Assembly: GCA_023055505.1 (NCBI GenBank)
Contig: JALIRH010000001.1
Coordinates: forward strand, 13,883,467-13,947,466
DNA from: Callipepla californica brunnescens
Lineage: Eukaryota; Chordata; Aves; Galliformes; Odontophoridae
Length of the DNA stretch: 64,000 bases
Direction of reading: 5' to 3'
The notes under the pieces are model-generated. The model worked only from the letters and a program-made list of their open reading frames with translations, did not search any database and was not told the DNA's origin. Of this stretch, positions 25,628 through 38,497 are shown piece by piece. Every line of letters begins with the position of its first letter. Position 1 is the first letter of the stretch. Position numbers and translations under genes: made by a program.

Positions 25628-25661
<34 letters not shown>

Positions 25662-26404
25662 CTGCCATGCGATTACAGATTGCTTCGGGGCTTCCTGTGG
25701 AAATGTTTGCTAAATGTTCTGAGTTTCGGACCTGGACATTTGGACTGTGTTCAGTCTGTCTATTCTCAAATCCTTTATTTGTTCACCCTTTCTGAGTGGC
25801 TGTCTCACTATGGCACTACCTGGGGTTTTCCTATTGCCCCTGTGTGCTACCTAGCAGCCTTGCCCAGGCACGTTGGCAGCTGCGTTTGGCACCTGGCAGG
25901 AGCTGGCGCAGAATGCCCCTTGGTCACTCATTCTGTGGCTATGATAAGTAACAGCAAATCTCATCCAAATGGAAGTTGGTCTAATGCCCCAGATTAACAC
26001 CCAGAAGCACAGATCAAGTCATGTGGGCAGAAATGCTTTGTTGGAAGGTGTAAGTCTCAGCTGCCTTCAGATTCTCTGTAGGTTTTAATGCAGTGACAAT
26101 TAGTCTCACAGGACAGAAAATTTTAGGTAGTTTTACTGTCTTGTAAGATACCTCAAAATGTGACAACTAACTTCAGTAGTGAGTAGTAGTAAGTAGTATA
26201 TAAAGAAGTACGTCTACTTAATGCATTTTTTTCACGCTCTATAATAGCATTTCTGGAAACTGCATGATATTGGATGGAAATCCAACTGATCAACTGAAGG
26301 CCCATTACTTTTTCTTCTTGAAAGCCTATATATTTTCAACAGCAGAAGGATGGTATGCATTAATAAATTCACACACACAAATTTGAAAGCATGAGCAATC
26401 TGCT
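23061..26404. other. Unique non-coding DNA, mixed composition
   Basis: 23200-23600 and 25200-25400 are more GC-balanced with clustered CTG/CAG-type words. The longest open frame in the window (25557-25997, 146 codons) lies here, but it reads through a T24 tract as poly-Phe and has no recognisable domain. TGACTCA at 25345-25351 is an AP-1-type site of a kind expected by chance. No gene or named repeat is supported. Confidence 0.5.
25638..25661. repeat. T24 homopolymer
   Basis: Twenty-four uninterrupted T after a T-rich lead-in. On the minus strand it would be an A tail, but no minus-strand polyadenylation signal lies close by and I see no flanking direct repeat. It is therefore not called as a retroposed mRNA. 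Confidence 0.9.
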
Positions 26405-26468
26405 TTGGCAGAGGGGTTGGACTCAATGATCTCTGGAGATCCCTTCTAACCCCTACGATTCTGTGATT
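26405..26468 (+). mobile_element. CR1 LINE 3' end (short 5'-truncated copy)
   Basis: The sequence GGGGTTGGACTCAATGATCT, then a CCCTTCTAACCCCTAC block and a single ATTCTGTG octamer, matches the avian CR1 3' tail. Only about 65 bp are present. The terminal octamer array is reduced to one unit, and several substitutions (CTAACC for CCAACC, CGATT for AGATT or CAATT) suggest moderate age. Confidence 0.9.
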
Positions 26469-29400
26469 AGCTGCAGGAGCAGGAACACTAATCGCTTGTG
26501 GTAATGTGGCTACCTGGTATTGCAGTAAAACTTGTGAGAACTGCAACTAAAGATTTGAAGCATGCTTTCACCTGGGTGTTCTGACTTGACAGAAAGGAAA
26601 ACATTAGCAGTCTTCTCCAAAGTCTTTGTTTTCCCTTCACCATTGTAACAGTAGTTTCATCATTAAGAATATAAGAAAACAAGAGGTGAGATTTTCAATG
26701 GTTGTGAAGCCAAGGAAGCTGATAGAGCCATAATGGCTTCAGCAGCTGGAGGACAACCAGCTGCAGACACTTCTGTGATTGGTGGGTATGAATGCTTGAA
26801 GTATATTACTTTCATAGCCAACCCAAGGGCAAAAAATAAAATAAAATAAAATAAAATGCAATATAAAACGATTTCTAATGTCATGATTTCAATATATTTA
26901 TTTTGATCACTTTCTCACTGGTTATAGTCTCCACTTGATGTGCCATTCTTAAACAGAATAAACAAAAGATCTGTAGCTCCATGGTCCCAGTTGCCAGGCA
27001 TCTTTTATATGCACAATGTGCACTCTCATGAAATCATTGGAACTGGTGTGGAAAATTAATGGAAAAATGATTCAGAAGTACTATCGGAGTATTTCTCATC
27101 CTTCTAATTTCTGTCTACTTCAAAGGAAACATTGAACTGAACATACTGAACAAATAATCAGGTAAACTTCTTTTTCCTTATTTTTCCTGTGAAGGTTTCT
27201 TCCTATTCTTATTTCTTCTGATTCTTTTTGAATTTTGGGAAATCAGTCCATTAGCTAATGTGATTAGGAAAAGAGTGGAAAAAGATCTAAAAGATCAATA
27301 GACAGACAACATGAGTTAGTATTTCCACTAGCTTTCACTTTCCACCAGTAAGATAGTCCATATCTTCTAAAGGTGGATAAATAATACTTTCCCTTGTATT
27401 ACTTCAGAGTTTACTGATTCCCAGCCCAGAGCCTTCCAACTCAGCTCTGTGATTCTCCACTCTTTTCTGTGCTATGTTCTACCTAGAAAAAATAAGTTTG
27501 AGTAAATGCTCCTTTAACATGTCTCAGCAGTGTGCTGAGAAGGATTTGGTGAGCCTGGAGAGCTCGACTTACAAATCAGCGTGTAGGTAAAATCCGTGTT
27601 CATACCAGAAGAGCTGGGAGCCTCCTCCTGGAGAAATGTCTCCCTACACTTTCACTGCCAGCCCGAAGGCATGGATGGGCTATTTCCAGACACTCTGACA
27701 GGATTCCTCGTGTGCCTGGGGTGGCTGATGCAGTTTGTAGTGCCTTTCTGCTGCTCTAGCTTGTGTCCCTGCGATTTCTGTCAGCTTGATCACAAACGCA
27801 GCAGAACTATTTCAGGAGACCTGTACAAAAAGAACACGCAATGGCCCAGAAAGTGCCATAAGGAAGCAGCTGTAACAACATCAGTGGTGGTGTCCCAGGA
27901 GGGAAGCATACCTTTATTTAGCTGAAGAAGTGAGTCATGTGCTTTTTTGCCTTGGGGCACTTGTTTAAGAAAAGCCCACAGATTCTGCTACTGAATTCAG
28001 TACTTTCCTACCTCAGTAAAAACCAATTGTAAAATATTTCCTAAATTCTTCAGGTTCTTAGATAATGGGATAGTTCACTCTTATTAAAGTGGACTAAGTA
28101 CATGTAAGCCATTTCAGCTCCAACATACTGCTTTCCGGGTTTTGAAATCTCTAATCAGGTAGAGTGATGCTATCAGTGATGGCTCTCAGCTTTCTTTCCT
28201 TAGCATTGATGGATAGGAATAGTGTTTGAAAATGGGACTTCCATGGGCAAGGTGTTGACAGCAGCTGACTCCTCCAGTGTTACTGCAGAGCCCACATGAA
28301 ATGTACAGCTGTTACACAACTCCATCTGCTGCCCCCTATGCATCACGCCACGTTCTCAGACTTTCCCTCAATGGACCTCTTGGGAAGTTATTCTCAGGTG
28401 CTCTTTTATGAACTTTAAACGCAAAGGAATCAGAAGAAATAGGATCACGCAAATAATTTGAGGTGTAGAAGAGAGAAGAAACTTTTCAGCTGACACATGG
28501 CTGTTAGTGACCAGAATTCACAATGAGTCTCCACAGGCAAACACTTACCAGACAGCAGAATACAATCTTTCACACCAGCAGTGAAAAGTAGGAAATATGA
28601 TTTCATTTTATGCCAGAGTTCATCAGAAGTCACTCCTGGGGAGTCACTGACGTGGATCCAATAGGGTGATGCTGAATTATATTTGGGGAGGGTGAGGAAT
28701 AGTGTGGTTAAAATTGCTGTGAAACACATTGAACTTCAGTTCCAAACTTTAGTGATGAGTCCAGTTCAATGCACTAAGTACTGATCACCCGCTGATCTTG
28801 ATGCTTTATTTACATTTTGTGTTTTAATTGTTGTAAAATCATATGTTTTTCTCTCACAAGAAAGTAAAAACTATCTTATAAGGCTACTTTCTCTCTGCCA
28901 GCTCCCTCTAAGTGTGCCAAATGAGAAAGAAGCCATGTTGCATTTAGTATGAAGTACTACGAGAATTTAATAAGTTGGTAGTAAGTTCTGACAGTATCTG
29001 GGTATCTTCTGAGTGTGGAGCAAGCATGCCATTGTTTTTTAGTCCAGCAGTGTGTGAGGGAAGTGTAAAACCCATTTCAGCACTTGTGTGTGTACCTTTG
29101 TCTTCATGAACCTGTGAACACAGATTCGTTGTCATAACTTTAAGAAATACGTGGACAGAGTTTCTTCCTTCTTCAAAATTAGTGAAGTTTGTGATGCAGT
29201 TCATTTTAAAGCACGGTATTTCTCAAGGGTGATGTTACTGCCTTTGATAAATGCACGTACAGATGTGGTTAGAGCTTCATTTGTAGGAGAAATGCTTCTG
29301 GAACCCCACTGCTCCCTTCAGCCACACACTCTAAACACTCCCATGGGAGCAGGTGGGGATGAAATGCTTTCTTTTCTCTTGAACAGCTCATAATTATTAG

Positions 29401-32400
29401 CTTTTATTCTTTTTTATTAGTTATGGAAATACCAAAACTCTCCGTGGTGTTATCAGAAATAGCAAACATCTGTTTACTTGAAAGCAAAGAGGACTGTGTG
29501 CATCACTCCTTCAAACCTGCCACAGTAGGACAGCAAATGAAAAGATCCAGGAATCTGCTATCTGTTCTGTTAGGTCTAGCATGCATTTTTCTAGTTAAAG
29601 CTTGCAGAAAGTTTCCTACTTTACTTCAGCTGGCTTGTCCTCTTAGTAATAGTGAAATACTTCCCCCCCAGGCAGTGTCCCCTGCTGCCTCACTGGCTGA
29701 AGCTGATGCTAACACAGATGAAAGCATCTGAGATAGGCAGAGCAGAGGGCTGCAGAATGCAAGCTTGGGCTGGCTGTGTGGTGACAGGCCACTTCCCAGC
29801 ACTGCCAGCCCCTGGTGTTTCCCAGGGTGCTTGAGGGATGGCTTAGGGCAGCCAGGTTTTGCTAGCGGTAATTAAAGGCATTTATTGGCAGTAGATGAAA
29901 TCCTGATTTCTTTGGTGCCCACTACAAATCAGAAGTAATCTTTTCAGGCTGTGAATTGACATATACTTGAAAGAAGAAGAAAGCTGCTTTACTGTCCGAT
30001 CTTCACACCTGTCTGTGTTTTCAACACCGTTAGCTGCTCAAACGAGCTCTAAGTTAACGACAGTTCCCTTTGCACTGCATTTTCTTTCAGCATTGCTGAA
30101 ATCAAAAAAAGCATATCCACTTTCATTAGAAGGATACAAGATAAATGACAACCTACAAGGGCTTACTTATCCTGGTTTATTTTATTTTTTTTGTGTGACA
30201 GGGATCATTCAGGCATATGTGAGCTGGTCCTATCAGTGTGCCTGTGCTCTGCAGGGACCAGCATGTGGCACACAGCAAACACATGGAGCAGATCAGAGAT
30301 TTTCCACTTTCATATTCAGAAATGAGGAAGCGTGAAAAAAAAATTAGATCCAGCCTGCAGATGGTGGAGAGCCTCTTGTGTTTGTTCCATGTGCATGTCC
30401 ACCTACTGCACTACACGTTAAAGCACAGCACAGCAGCTGAGGGAATGCTGTTACGTTGCTCAAATTGTCCTTCTTTACATCTGCTTTAGAAAAAGATAGC
30501 ACAAAGAGAGATAGAACATGCAGCAGGAGCCCCTTGATGGTGTACTACGTTTTTCACACATCATTATTTTTTACTGATTTGTTTTGTGACAGGAATAACA
30601 TATGATATAATGTATTTTCTTCAACGAGTACTACTTGAACGATGTGAAAAATATATATTATAAATGAATCGTCCAAATTGTGGATTGCAAAAAAATGTAT
30701 GGTACACTAAGAAAATTCTTCAGATCTGGAAAATCTGGTCTATCATGTGCTGTTTTGCTCCCTTTTTACTTCAGTATTTCTCTCATACAGGAAAAAGAAA
30801 GCTTCAGCTTACCCTAATGCCAGGCACATTGTCCATGCGAGCTGGTGACAATGACCTGATCCTGCTGCTGTGCACAGCTCTGTCATGAACAGACACATGC
30901 TCTCCTTACATGTCCCTACATCCACTGTTTGGCACCAGTTTTCCTAATCCTCTTTATAAACCGCAAAAATGGTTTGTAAAACATCTTGGTAAAGCTAGAG
31001 AATTCCCCAAACTGAATCATTTTTTTGTCATCACTACTCAAAGCTTAGGTTATCTGGACCGTAAAGTGAGAGATTTGGCTTCGTAAGTGTTTAGAGAGGA
31101 ATTTGCATCGTCTGAAGAAGAATCAAAATTGCTTTCCAAAATTGCAGAGCTTTACCTGCTGATAATATTTCTTACTGGGGGGAATGGTGGAGCTAGGCAG
31201 GCCCTGTACTGCATAGCAGCCTGTGCTCACGTTGTAGCCAGGCAGAAATATTTCACCACTATTAAGAAGTATTCCACCCCTTTTCTCTCCAACAGTCTTG
31301 CTGACCTTTGACTAATATAGGTTGCTTGGTTATTTATTTATTTCTTTAAGCTTAATTTCAAAGAGCGTGATAAAAAAAAATCAGCTCTGGTAAACTGGGG
31401 AGAGTGAGAGCAGCTGCCTGTTTGCAGCAGAGCTGGAGAGAGGAGTAACCCCTACTGACCTGTAACTCCACACTGACTTGATATCTGTTATCTCCAGCTG
31501 TGCCCTCATACTCCTGAGGGCAGGAGGGACTCTGTGGTCTCTAGCTACCAGAGGCAGCAGCTATCTAACAGTGACTGCTCCAAGACCACAGAGAAGTGGA
31601 GGCCAAACATTTGAGCTTTTGGAAGAGAGGAAATAAGTACTGTGTATGGAGTTGAACCAGCTTCTGTTCTCTGTTTCTTGTTTATTTCAGTAAAGCACTA
31701 TCTGTTTTGAGCAGCTGAATCATGTTTGTGTGTGAGGAAAACTAGCCCCATAAGCTCAATGAAATACAGTGTAATTTTCCCAGGTTTCTTTGTAGAAGCT
31801 CCAGTAATCCCTAACATCTGAATTCTGTTCTTGCTGCTGTCAGTTGTCACAGGCATGGTAAAACAGATTACCAGCCCCTCGGAATCTGCCTTGTTTGGGT
31901 GAAGGAGAAGTAGACACCATAACGTGACCTTCAAAGGAAGGCAGTCAAACCAAAATCAGAAAATCACACAGGTTCAAGGGAATATACCAAGCTCTGCAAG
32001 CTTGAAGAACAGGCTTGTTCTGCTTGGTTTGCAGGTGAAGATGAGATGTGGAAGTGCCAGGCAAAGGTGAGCCAGTGGCCTTCCAGTCATATGCCTGGAG
32101 GACAGTGAGCCCTGGGGAGGGCTCTGAGGCAGGGCATGCTGAGGCTGTCAGTTCTTCCTTGTGAGCACAGGAGTTAACCAGCTTGAAAACTCAGTAGAAG
32201 TATTAAGACTTGGTCATCTGTCGCTTTATGAGAACACAATCACACCAAATTCTTTTGGATTTGATACACCTTAAGAGACCAGAAATGTAAGGGAGGGAAA
32301 AATCTGTTGAGTGCAGGGAAGTCTTCCTAAAAGTGAAAAGCTTTCCATTGCACTGACAGTTATTTTGCTTAAAAACAAGCTTACTCCATTTTCCCCAGAG

Positions 32401-32844
32401 ATCTCAGCCCCAGCTTATGTTAATTGTCAGAACACTAGAACACGACTGGCAATCACATGTGTAATAGTTATTGGTGTGGCTAAAAGGTCTGCTGGAGGAG
32501 GAAAGTAAATCCAGGATGAACTTTACAGTCTCCGAAATGATTGCTAGGTGATCTTGTAACTGGTGAACGCTGTGAATACTAAATGAGTACAGACCTACCA
32601 CTTCCCTCATTGCTCTATTTGTCCCAGTAAACTCCAGAAAGCACCTCCATATGTTTACTCTTAGAGACAGACCAGAGCCAGCCCTGAGAAGTCCTGGCTG
32701 TAAAGGTTGTGGATTACACTTTGAATTCTGCCATTTCTAAATAAGGAGAGAGGAAGGAGAGACAAACATAGCACATGGCTCTCTCAGGAAACCTTTTACT
32801 AGCTGATAAAGGATGAGCTGTCTGATGACTAATTAGTTTATAGA
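26469..32844. other. Unique non-coding DNA
   Basis: An AAAAT pentanucleotide array at 26832-26857 is the clearest local repeat. The rest is unique AT-rich sequence with open frames up to 122 codons in several overlapping frames and no domain I recognise. 28332-28341 contains a CTCF-like core on the minus strand, judged too weak to call. 29650-29850 and 31380-31600 are somewhat GC-richer. No gene is supported. Confidence 0.5.
26832..26857. repeat. (AAAAT)n microsatellite
   Basis: About five units of AAAAT, reading as TAAAA in another phase. The AT-only pentamer is of the same general class as the GAATA array at 59406-59475 but unrelated in location. Confidence 0.85.
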
Positions 32845-33119
32845 CTGCCTGAGGGAATGGCGTGAAGCTGCATAAATGGAGCATCAGGTTGGGTGTTAGG
32901 AAAAGGTTCTTCACTAGAGGCCGGTTGAGTGCTGCAACATGCTCCCCAGGTCATGGCCCCAAGCTGTCAGAGTTTGAGGAGCATTTGGAGAACACTCTCA
33001 GATATAGGATCTGTATTTTGGGTGTTCCTGTGTGGAGCTTGAAGTTGGACTCGATGATCTCTGTGGGTCCCTTCCAATTCAGGATATCCTATAATTCTGT
33101 GATTGTGATTCCATGATTA
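32845..33119 (+). mobile_element. CR1 LINE 3' region (5'-truncated)
   Basis: About 275 bp covering the end of ORF2 and the 3' tail. GTTGGGTGTTAGGAAAAGGT TCTTCAC corresponds to the conserved CR1 segment coding for a (L/I)RKxFF-type motif, seen here as GVRKRFFT. The 3' end reads GTTGGACTCGATGATCTCTG, then GGGTCCCTTCCAATTCAGGA, then ATTCTGTGATT and imperfect octamers. An 84-codon frame runs along the copy but is interrupted relative to the consensus ORF2, so it is not a gene. Divergence suggests an intermediate-age insertion. Confidence 0.92.
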
Positions 33120-36100
33120 AACCACCTGAGATTTCTGAAAGGGATCTGTCTAACGAGCTACAACTCTAAAGTGTACAACTCTGCAGAAATGAATCAGATT
33201 AGGCCCCTGGGCTTGCTTGAATTTTGAGGAGGAGGCACTTAAATCCTAGTTTTCAGAAAACCTCCAACAACATAACAAAGTTTCTGTTGTACATTTTTCA
33301 CTTATAGATAATAGCTAGTGTTAGAAAGAACCAATTTTAAAGAAGCGCTTGAATCTCTCACATGAAACTTCATTAGCCTTATCCCTTGTTCTCAGTCTGT
33401 CTTCTACGGACCCTTATCTCCCAGTCTTGCATTTTCAAATGTATCTCCCATGGGTCTCTTGTACCCATTCAGACCATTCAGAGAGGCAAGAAGAGAACAG
33501 ATCCAAGAATAAGCAATGTCAAAAGGTCAGTGCTTTTCTAGGTTTTGATTCAGAAATCTGTCTTTTATAGATTTTCACATTCTGAAGCCCATATTTTAAC
33601 TTTCTGAATCCTTCAGGGAGATAAGATTTGGCAATAATAAAAATAAATGATTGGTAAACCTCCGTTTCAACTTCCTACGTGCTCCTTGCTCATCAGATTT
33701 CTCAACTGGGATCTGATGGGATCTAATAGCAGGCAAATCAGGTTAAACAGCTGTTAATCAGACTGATAAGGATGTGCTTTCTAGTGGTAGCAGGAGAGCC
33801 CAGTGTGAGCAATCCCTTATTTAAAAATCCTCTCTGCTGTGTCACTGATCAGGTCCTGCTCATGGGCTTTGGGCTGGTTATGCTGGTGCAAACAGAAAAG
33901 CTAACATGCTTGTGTTTGACAGAGCTCCTGAGTCAACCGCTGACCACAGACTCTGCAGTTATGTCTATACTGTGTTTCTGGGCAACATAGCCTTTATTTG
34001 AATGTCTTTTTAAAATGAACTACAACTTCTTAAGTACCGCTTTCAGTTATAAAAGGATAACATTTGCTTTAGTTGTTGCAAAGAAAGTATCATTTTAAAT
34101 GGAGAAGTGTTTCCACAACTGCTTCTGCTTAAAAGGCAGCTGATGTTAGTTAAAATGAAAGAACACACTCATCCTTAAGCTCTGAGAGCCTCCTTGTCCC
34201 TTTGAAAGGGCCTCCTGTGCACAGAGGATGCCAGCTTCCCTGGGTGTACACTGGTACAGGTCAGAATCAAGTATCTTGCAAAACTCTTCTACTTCTTCTT
34301 TAAAAAAGTCATTGTGTCAGAGTTGTTTCAGCTGTGGTGTTCCACAGATATAATAAACCCATAACTACATGTTAGCAGAAAAAAGCCCAGGTGTAATGCA
34401 AGAGCACCCAATATGCAAATTAATTATTAACAATATTCTCTCTTTTCACAAAAACTGCTTTGCTAAAAACAGAAACATTTCATATCAAAACTTACCTTAA
34501 AAACAGTAGGCGAGATGCATATCTTGTCATCTGCACATACCTTTCCCTAGTCCTGAGGACCAGATTCCCTCAGCACAGCTTGCCTTTGTCAGCTGCTGTT
34601 GAGGCAGTGTCTCACAAATGGACCTTCCATTCCAAGAGCCCTAAAACCCTTTTAATCTTCCTCTGTACACCAGTTCCCAGACAGCATAAACAAAATGACT
34701 GATGTATTGGAGTTTGGACTTTAAAAGCTAACAGCTGGCTCCTGTTCTCGTTGTGGTCTGTATCTGTGGAGATCTTTGGCCATTTTGTTTTCTATAAAGC
34801 TCCCGTTTAGTTCAATACACAAAGAAATACAGTAAACATTCAAAAGTTCCACAAACATCCCTGACTTAGATTCCTTCATTCACCTTACAAATAAGCCAAT
34901 ATAAAGTAACATGAGATTATTATTATTATCTTCATGCTCATGACTAATACTGAGAGAGCACAATGTTACAGAGCAGCCACGTCTGTAAACAGTAGTGGTC
35001 TGGGTTCATAATGCAAGAATTTATTTTCAAAAAATATGATTCTGACAAGGTTAAAACAAAAGAAAATATTAATAGCAATTCCCATGGAAGGAAAGATATT
35101 TCTTATTGCTTCATCAATGATGTGAAAGTTATGTAAGTCTGACACTTGACCTCATGGCCAGCAGCACTCTATGGTGTTAGGTATCACAAGTGTTATTGCC
35201 AAATAATCTAAAATGCCACCTGAGTACACAGACAGTGAAGGCAGACAACAGCATGTTTTCAGGTGCACTATGGCAGATGCATGTCAAAACCTCAGGGAAT
35301 GAATACAGGGACATGAAACCAGCCAGCTGAAATGAGTGTCTCAATGGGAAGCAAACGAACTGAGGACAGAGTATTTCTGATGAGTTTCCAGAAAGGATTA
35401 GAGTTTCATGGTTAACATGAGATTTTGTCAGATACAGAACAAATGCCTGTTTGCCAAACCTTTAGGCTTTGTTAGCTCTAAGTGGAGGACTGTATGAGAA
35501 AAGGTGTCTTGGGAAAGTTGAATAACACTTCGAAATAAGTACTTTGGCTGGAGATACTCTATCATACTGATGGTGCGTACAAGGGGGAAATGCTTCTTCA
35601 CAGGGCTGAGGCTGGGGTCTGATATATTGGAGATGAAGTTTTTACTTCAGATGAGTGTCTCTTACTCATAAAGGTTACCAAAGGCACTGGTTTTATTACT
35701 TGTCAGCAGGGAGGGAACATGAGAATTGATTCCATATTATAAATTACTATCATTTATATACTGTGAAGATCAGAGGGAATCAGAAGTTATCAGTGGTGAA
35801 AGGAATTTTTTTTATTGTGATGACCTCAGATGGCCAATGAGTAGGAATCTCCCCTGTGATTGTCACCATGAAGCTTATGGACTGCAGGCTTTGGGCTTTG
35901 TTCAAGGCTCATCTTTGATAACCAGCAGATGAATGACTTTCGTCCCCATTTTTTTTTTTTTTCTTCAGGCTAACACTTAATGGGAAATAACAGATACCTG
36001 TCTTTGTCCAGACCACAGTGCTACAGTGCTACAGCAGCACACAGATTTTCTTCCTGCTAGCTTCTTTTCTTCTCTGATAGCTGTAATAAAAGTATGGAAT

Positions 36101-37764
36101 AAATATGAAAAGATTTAATTTTCCATAATAGCCACAAGACAAAAAGATGGTGAGCTCAGTCTCGCTAACAAGATGCTTAGCAGGACATTCCTAAAAGAGG
36201 CACAGTGCTCTTACCAGATATTGCACTGTGAACGAATACTCAGCAGTGACCTGGAGAGGTTACCTATTTCATCAGTATTCTCTGCAGTTACTTAAGCAGG
36301 AGACATCTTTTAAACTCATAGGGTGAAAATGAAGAGCGTGGCATGGTGATTTTTTCTGAGTACCATTTCAACTATTTATATATTTCGGTTAAACTTCATC
36401 TTTGCAGATGCAGCTACATCTGATGTTATCTTCTGAGTATTGAAACTTCTTCCTAGTTCTTTGCTCTGAATCATGGTTTGGAATCTTAACTGTGATAAAA
36501 GAAAATAATTATTTTTCTTCCTGTGCCATTGTCAGTGAAGGAAGTCTCACTTAAAATCACAAAACCTGCAGTTTTGGTGGAGTCTGGTACTTCCAATTAG
36601 ATGGATATGGGAAATTGTATTTATGAGTCTACAAACAATATAACAGCCTCTTCTTCCTACTCTATGACATAAAATCACTATGTTTCCAGTTATAGGTCAC
36701 TAAGGTTTTACTGACTTAGACATTTCTAATAAAAGTGACAAGTAGCACAAACAGTGGCTTTGTCTCAGGGCTCTTGAAGTCTCAGTTCTCCTGCAGCACT
36801 TTACTGAGGAAGTCCAGGCAGAAAATGTGACAAGAATTCTTGTATAAGCTCAGTGAAAAAGGGTGAAGTTTTAACCTAATGTAAAGCTGAGCTGTTAAAT
36901 TGTTTGTTGCTAAAAATGTAACTCATTTAAATCTGCAAGTTTCCCACGCAAAGCCAAGTAATGTTAACGTAGGAAATCCTGGAGCTGTGGTATGCGGCAG
37001 GCTTTATACTCTGAGTTATGACAATTCATTATGAACATGATTTACAGTTCCTTCGGGATGGAGAGAGAATGTGATGCCAGAATTTTTGACTTGTAAATAC
37101 TCTAAAATATCTCCCATCATGAAAGAACATCGTGTTTTCCAGGCATTTAATGATTTGTGTTAATTAGACGAATGCAGGACCCTGCTGATATCTGGGTCCA
37201 ATAAAAATAAGTGAAAGGAGCAAATAAAAATGCAAATGAAAGAGGATCTGATATGGCATGGTGTAAAGTTTAATCCAAATAAGGAGAAGAGTGAATCCTT
37301 CATGGCACTTCACAACGTTAAAAATGTGGTTAAGCTGGTAAATGTACAACAGCTGGCAAACAGTATGTGCCAAGTCCTATTTTAGTTTCGTAAGTTAAGT
37401 GTTTGCTGTGATTCCTAAGACAGTCTGGCACAGATTCAAGAACATCTTTTTCTTTCTGATGCTACTAAATTATCATACTTCATTAGGAAACCCGTGGCTT
37501 TGAAAAAGAACGAATACACATCAAGTTGCTGGATTGACTAAAACAAAGCAAACAGAAACCTGAGAAAGGCAAATAAACCCATCTCACACCCAGTTAAATA
37601 AAATGGCATAGAAACAGGTGTGAAAGCAATTCACTGTACTCAAGTAATCTCCTGCACAGACAGGAGAGCCAGTTTAATAACCCCTGAAGAGTTTTAATCG
37701 AATTGCTGTTTTTAAATACTAATTATCCATCTGCCTGCAATTGGCACCCATTTTAGAAATGCCA
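33120..37764. other. Unique AT-rich non-coding DNA
   Basis: Open frames are at most about 80 codons without recognisable domains. A T14 run lies at 35949-35962. A short local duplication (CAGTGCTA repeated) sits near 36017-36034. Octamer-type ATGCAAAT words occur at 34413-34420 and 37230-37237. No gene or named repeat is seen. Confidence 0.55.
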
Positions 37765-38497
37765 GTTATGGCCAGGCCTGAATGCAGTATTCCAAACAGA
37801 GCCTTGCAAGGGCAAAGTAGAGTGGGACAGTCACCTCCGTCACTCCGCTGGCCACCCCTCTTTTGGTGATGCTTAACTCAGGGTACAGTTGGCTTTCTGG
37901 GTTGCAAGTCCACACTTCTTGCTCATGTCCAGCTTTTGTTCATCAGGACCCCCAAGTCCTTCTCAGCATGCCTGCTCTCAGTGAGTTTTCCCAGCCTGTA
38001 CACACATCTGGGACTGCCCCAGACTAATTTCAGCCCCTTGCACTTGGCCTTGTTCATACTCATCAGGTTCTCATGGGCTCACTTTTCAGGCCTGACCAGG
38101 TCTCCCTGGATGGCATCCCTTCCTTCTGTTGTGTCAACCACACCAGAGTGGTGTCATCAGCAAACTTGCTGAGGGTACACTTGATCTCACTGTCTATGTC
38201 ATTGATGAAGATGTTGAAGAACATCAGTCCCAAGACGGACCCCTGAGGGACACTGTTTTTGACCAGTCTCCACCTGGACATAGAGCCACTAATCAATCCT
38301 CTGACTATGGCCATCCAACCAATTCTTTCTCTACTCATCTCTCTCTAACTTAGAAATAAGGGTGTGGTGTGGTACCAGTCAAAGGCCTTGCACAAGTTCA
38401 GGTAGACAACATCAGTTACCCTTTGTCCACAGAAGCTGTCATTCTATCATAGAAAGCCATTTGTTAATCTGGCAGAGCTAGATTTTACCCACCCCTT
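37765..38497 (-). mobile_element. CR1 LINE internal ORF2 fragment (truncated at both ends)
   Basis: About 730 bp of CR1 ORF2 in reverse orientation. Reading the minus strand from 38497 down, it covers the region upstream of the reverse-transcriptase palm, the SVPQGSVLG and FADDT motifs, and then the downstream part ending near the conserved LPLY(S/F)AL segment. It lacks the CR1 3' tail, which normally anchors a truncated copy. The fragment is therefore either the surviving piece of a longer insertion or was cut by a later rearrangement. Confidence 0.92.
38063..38338 (-). pseudogene. CR1 ORF2 reverse-transcriptase fragment (dead)
   Basis: In intact CR1, ORF2 encodes an endonuclease plus reverse transcriptase that copies CR1 RNA at the nicked target. 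Here 91 codons are open. The middle shows SVPQGSVLG, FNIFINDID and TLSKFADDT, with the Asp pair of the reverse-transcriptase palm still present. The flanking parts of the family sequence lie in other frames: upstream, ENWLDGHSQR is readable in a shifted frame, and just after FADDT the VDTTEGRDAIQ segment is in a third phase followed by a stop. At least two frameshifts therefore inactivate it. No start codon of its own is expected and the ATG is incidental. Confidence 0.85.

Noticed and set aside
25557..25997. Longest open frame, 146 codons
   Set aside because: It reads through a T24 tract as poly-Phe, has no recognisable domain and no convincing splice borders, and a second frame overlaps it. 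Chance is the better explanation.
28330..28350. CTCF-like core (AGGGGGCAGC on the minus strand)
   Set aside because: The right half fits, but the upstream half of the consensus has several mismatches, so a site cannot be supported.
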